From contig JAGGYV010000325.1 in NCBI GenBank assembly GCA_021162325.1, forward strand, positions 1 through 14,448: DNA of 14,448 bases, read 5' to 3'. Numbering within the stretch: position 1 is the first letter of the stretch; each line of letters opens with the position of its first letter. Shown here one piece after another: positions 14,114 through 14,448 of the stretch. Under the pieces are notes generated by a model that had not been told where the DNA came from, did not search any database, and saw only the letters and a program-made list of their open reading frames with translations. A program made the position numbers and the translations under genes. Source of the DNA: Desulfobacteraceae bacterium. GTDB lineage: Bacteria; Desulfobacterota; Desulfobacteria; Desulfobacterales; Desulfosalsimonadaceae.

Positions 14114-14119
14114 ATTATA
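14114..14119 (-). promoter_or_regulatory. Possible -10 element of hpf
   Basis: On the - strand TATAAT lies about 27 bases before the ATG. No matching -35 was found at the expected spacing, so this is only a candidate; the AT-rich leader makes chance matches likely. Confidence 0.3.
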
Positions 14120-14448
14120 TTTGACGGCTTTGCCATCCGGATCTGACTTTTTCTCGGTTTATCGTAGGTAAGTCATTAATTTCGGCGTTGATCATCGTTT
14201 CGGCTATTTTTTGAAAATTTTTGCCTTGTAGGGGCGGGGTTTATCCCCGCCCGAAACGGGAGGGCATAAAGCCCTCCCCTACAAAGACCGGAATTATGAT
14301 CAAGGCCGTACTCTCTTGCTGGAACAACGATAAATGGTTAAGGGGTTAAAAGCAGCCTTCTTATGGTGTAAAAAAGTCTTTATTAAATAATGTAAATCAT
14401 CCTTTGCCGATCGTCAAAGTGAAAAATCTATTATAGATAAAATTATTC
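14120..14448. other. Gene-free stretch upstream of hpf
   Basis: No credible coding frame on either strand. It contains the double-hairpin repeat at 14226-14284 and otherwise AT-rich sequence to the window end. A gene may start or end beyond the edge. Confidence 0.5.
14226..14284. repeat. Composite palindrome with two internal hairpins
   Basis: Outer ends TTGTAGGGG (14226-14234) and CCCCTACAA (14276-14284) pair perfectly. Inside are two smaller hairpins, GGGCGGGG/TCCCCGCCC around TTTA, and GGGAGGGC/GCCCTCCC around ATAAA. This is a recognised type of dispersed repeat in many environmental bacteria. Confidence 0.8.

Noticed and set aside
2300..14300. Possible CRISPR array
   Set aside because: Repeats are palindromic, of different families and irregularly spaced; there are no direct repeats with regular spacers and no cas genes.

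Overview
The window looks like a chromosomal segment from an anaerobic bacterium of the Desulfobacterota, most likely a Desulfobacterales-type sulfate reducer. This is inferred from the gene mix (DUF3842, a CooT-type nickel protein, a single-chain acyl-CoA carboxylase, an ACAD10/11-like acyl-CoA dehydrogenase, a short HPF) and from the many palindromic repeats between genes. No rRNA or tRNA genes and no CRISPR array were seen.

Left part (1-2300, + strand): a tight operon of a 5'-truncated DUF3842 gene, a CooT-family nickel-binding protein, and a large fused protein. The fusion joins a complete IspH (last step of the MEP isoprenoid pathway) to a membrane UbiA-type prenyltransferase. A 378-base gap follows, holding an inverted-repeat element and a strong hairpin/T-run terminator, and then plsY (glycerol-3-phosphate acyltransferase) on the - strand.

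Middle part (3300-5500): a small GIY-YIG nuclease gene sits inside a 557-bp unit bounded by 35-bp inverted repeats with one mismatch, which gives it the layout of a small mobile element. Next come a TTG-started Smr-domain protein and an MFS exporter, translated as a pair on the + strand. The MFS gene converges on the following gene with only 3 bases between stop codons.

Right part (5500-14087, all - strand; transcription runs right to left): hpf (ribosome hibernation), then a histidine-phosphatase-fold protein, an ACAD10/11-like acyl-CoA dehydrogenase, an SDR oxidoreductase, a 1105-residue biotin carboxylase-BCCP-carboxyltransferase fusion, and a patatin-like lipase. A TTGACA promoter and a perfect 14-bp palindromic operator precede the phosphatase gene. 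Together these genes suggest an acyl-CoA (fatty-acid or hydroxy-acid) degradation or remodelling module: lipase releases or handles acyl chains, dehydrogenase and SDR oxidise or rearrange them, and the carboxylase carboxylates an acyl-CoA. The substrates are not readable from sequence.

Nearly every intergenic gap carries a different palindromic repeat family, at least eight in 14 kb. The most unusual points are the IspH-UbiA fusion, the GIY-YIG gene framed by inverted repeats, the acyl-CoA cluster with its atypical dehydrogenase (Asp at the usual catalytic Glu position) and atypical phosphatase (Ser at the second catalytic His), and the operator in front of that cluster. None of these proves a new system; they are leads.
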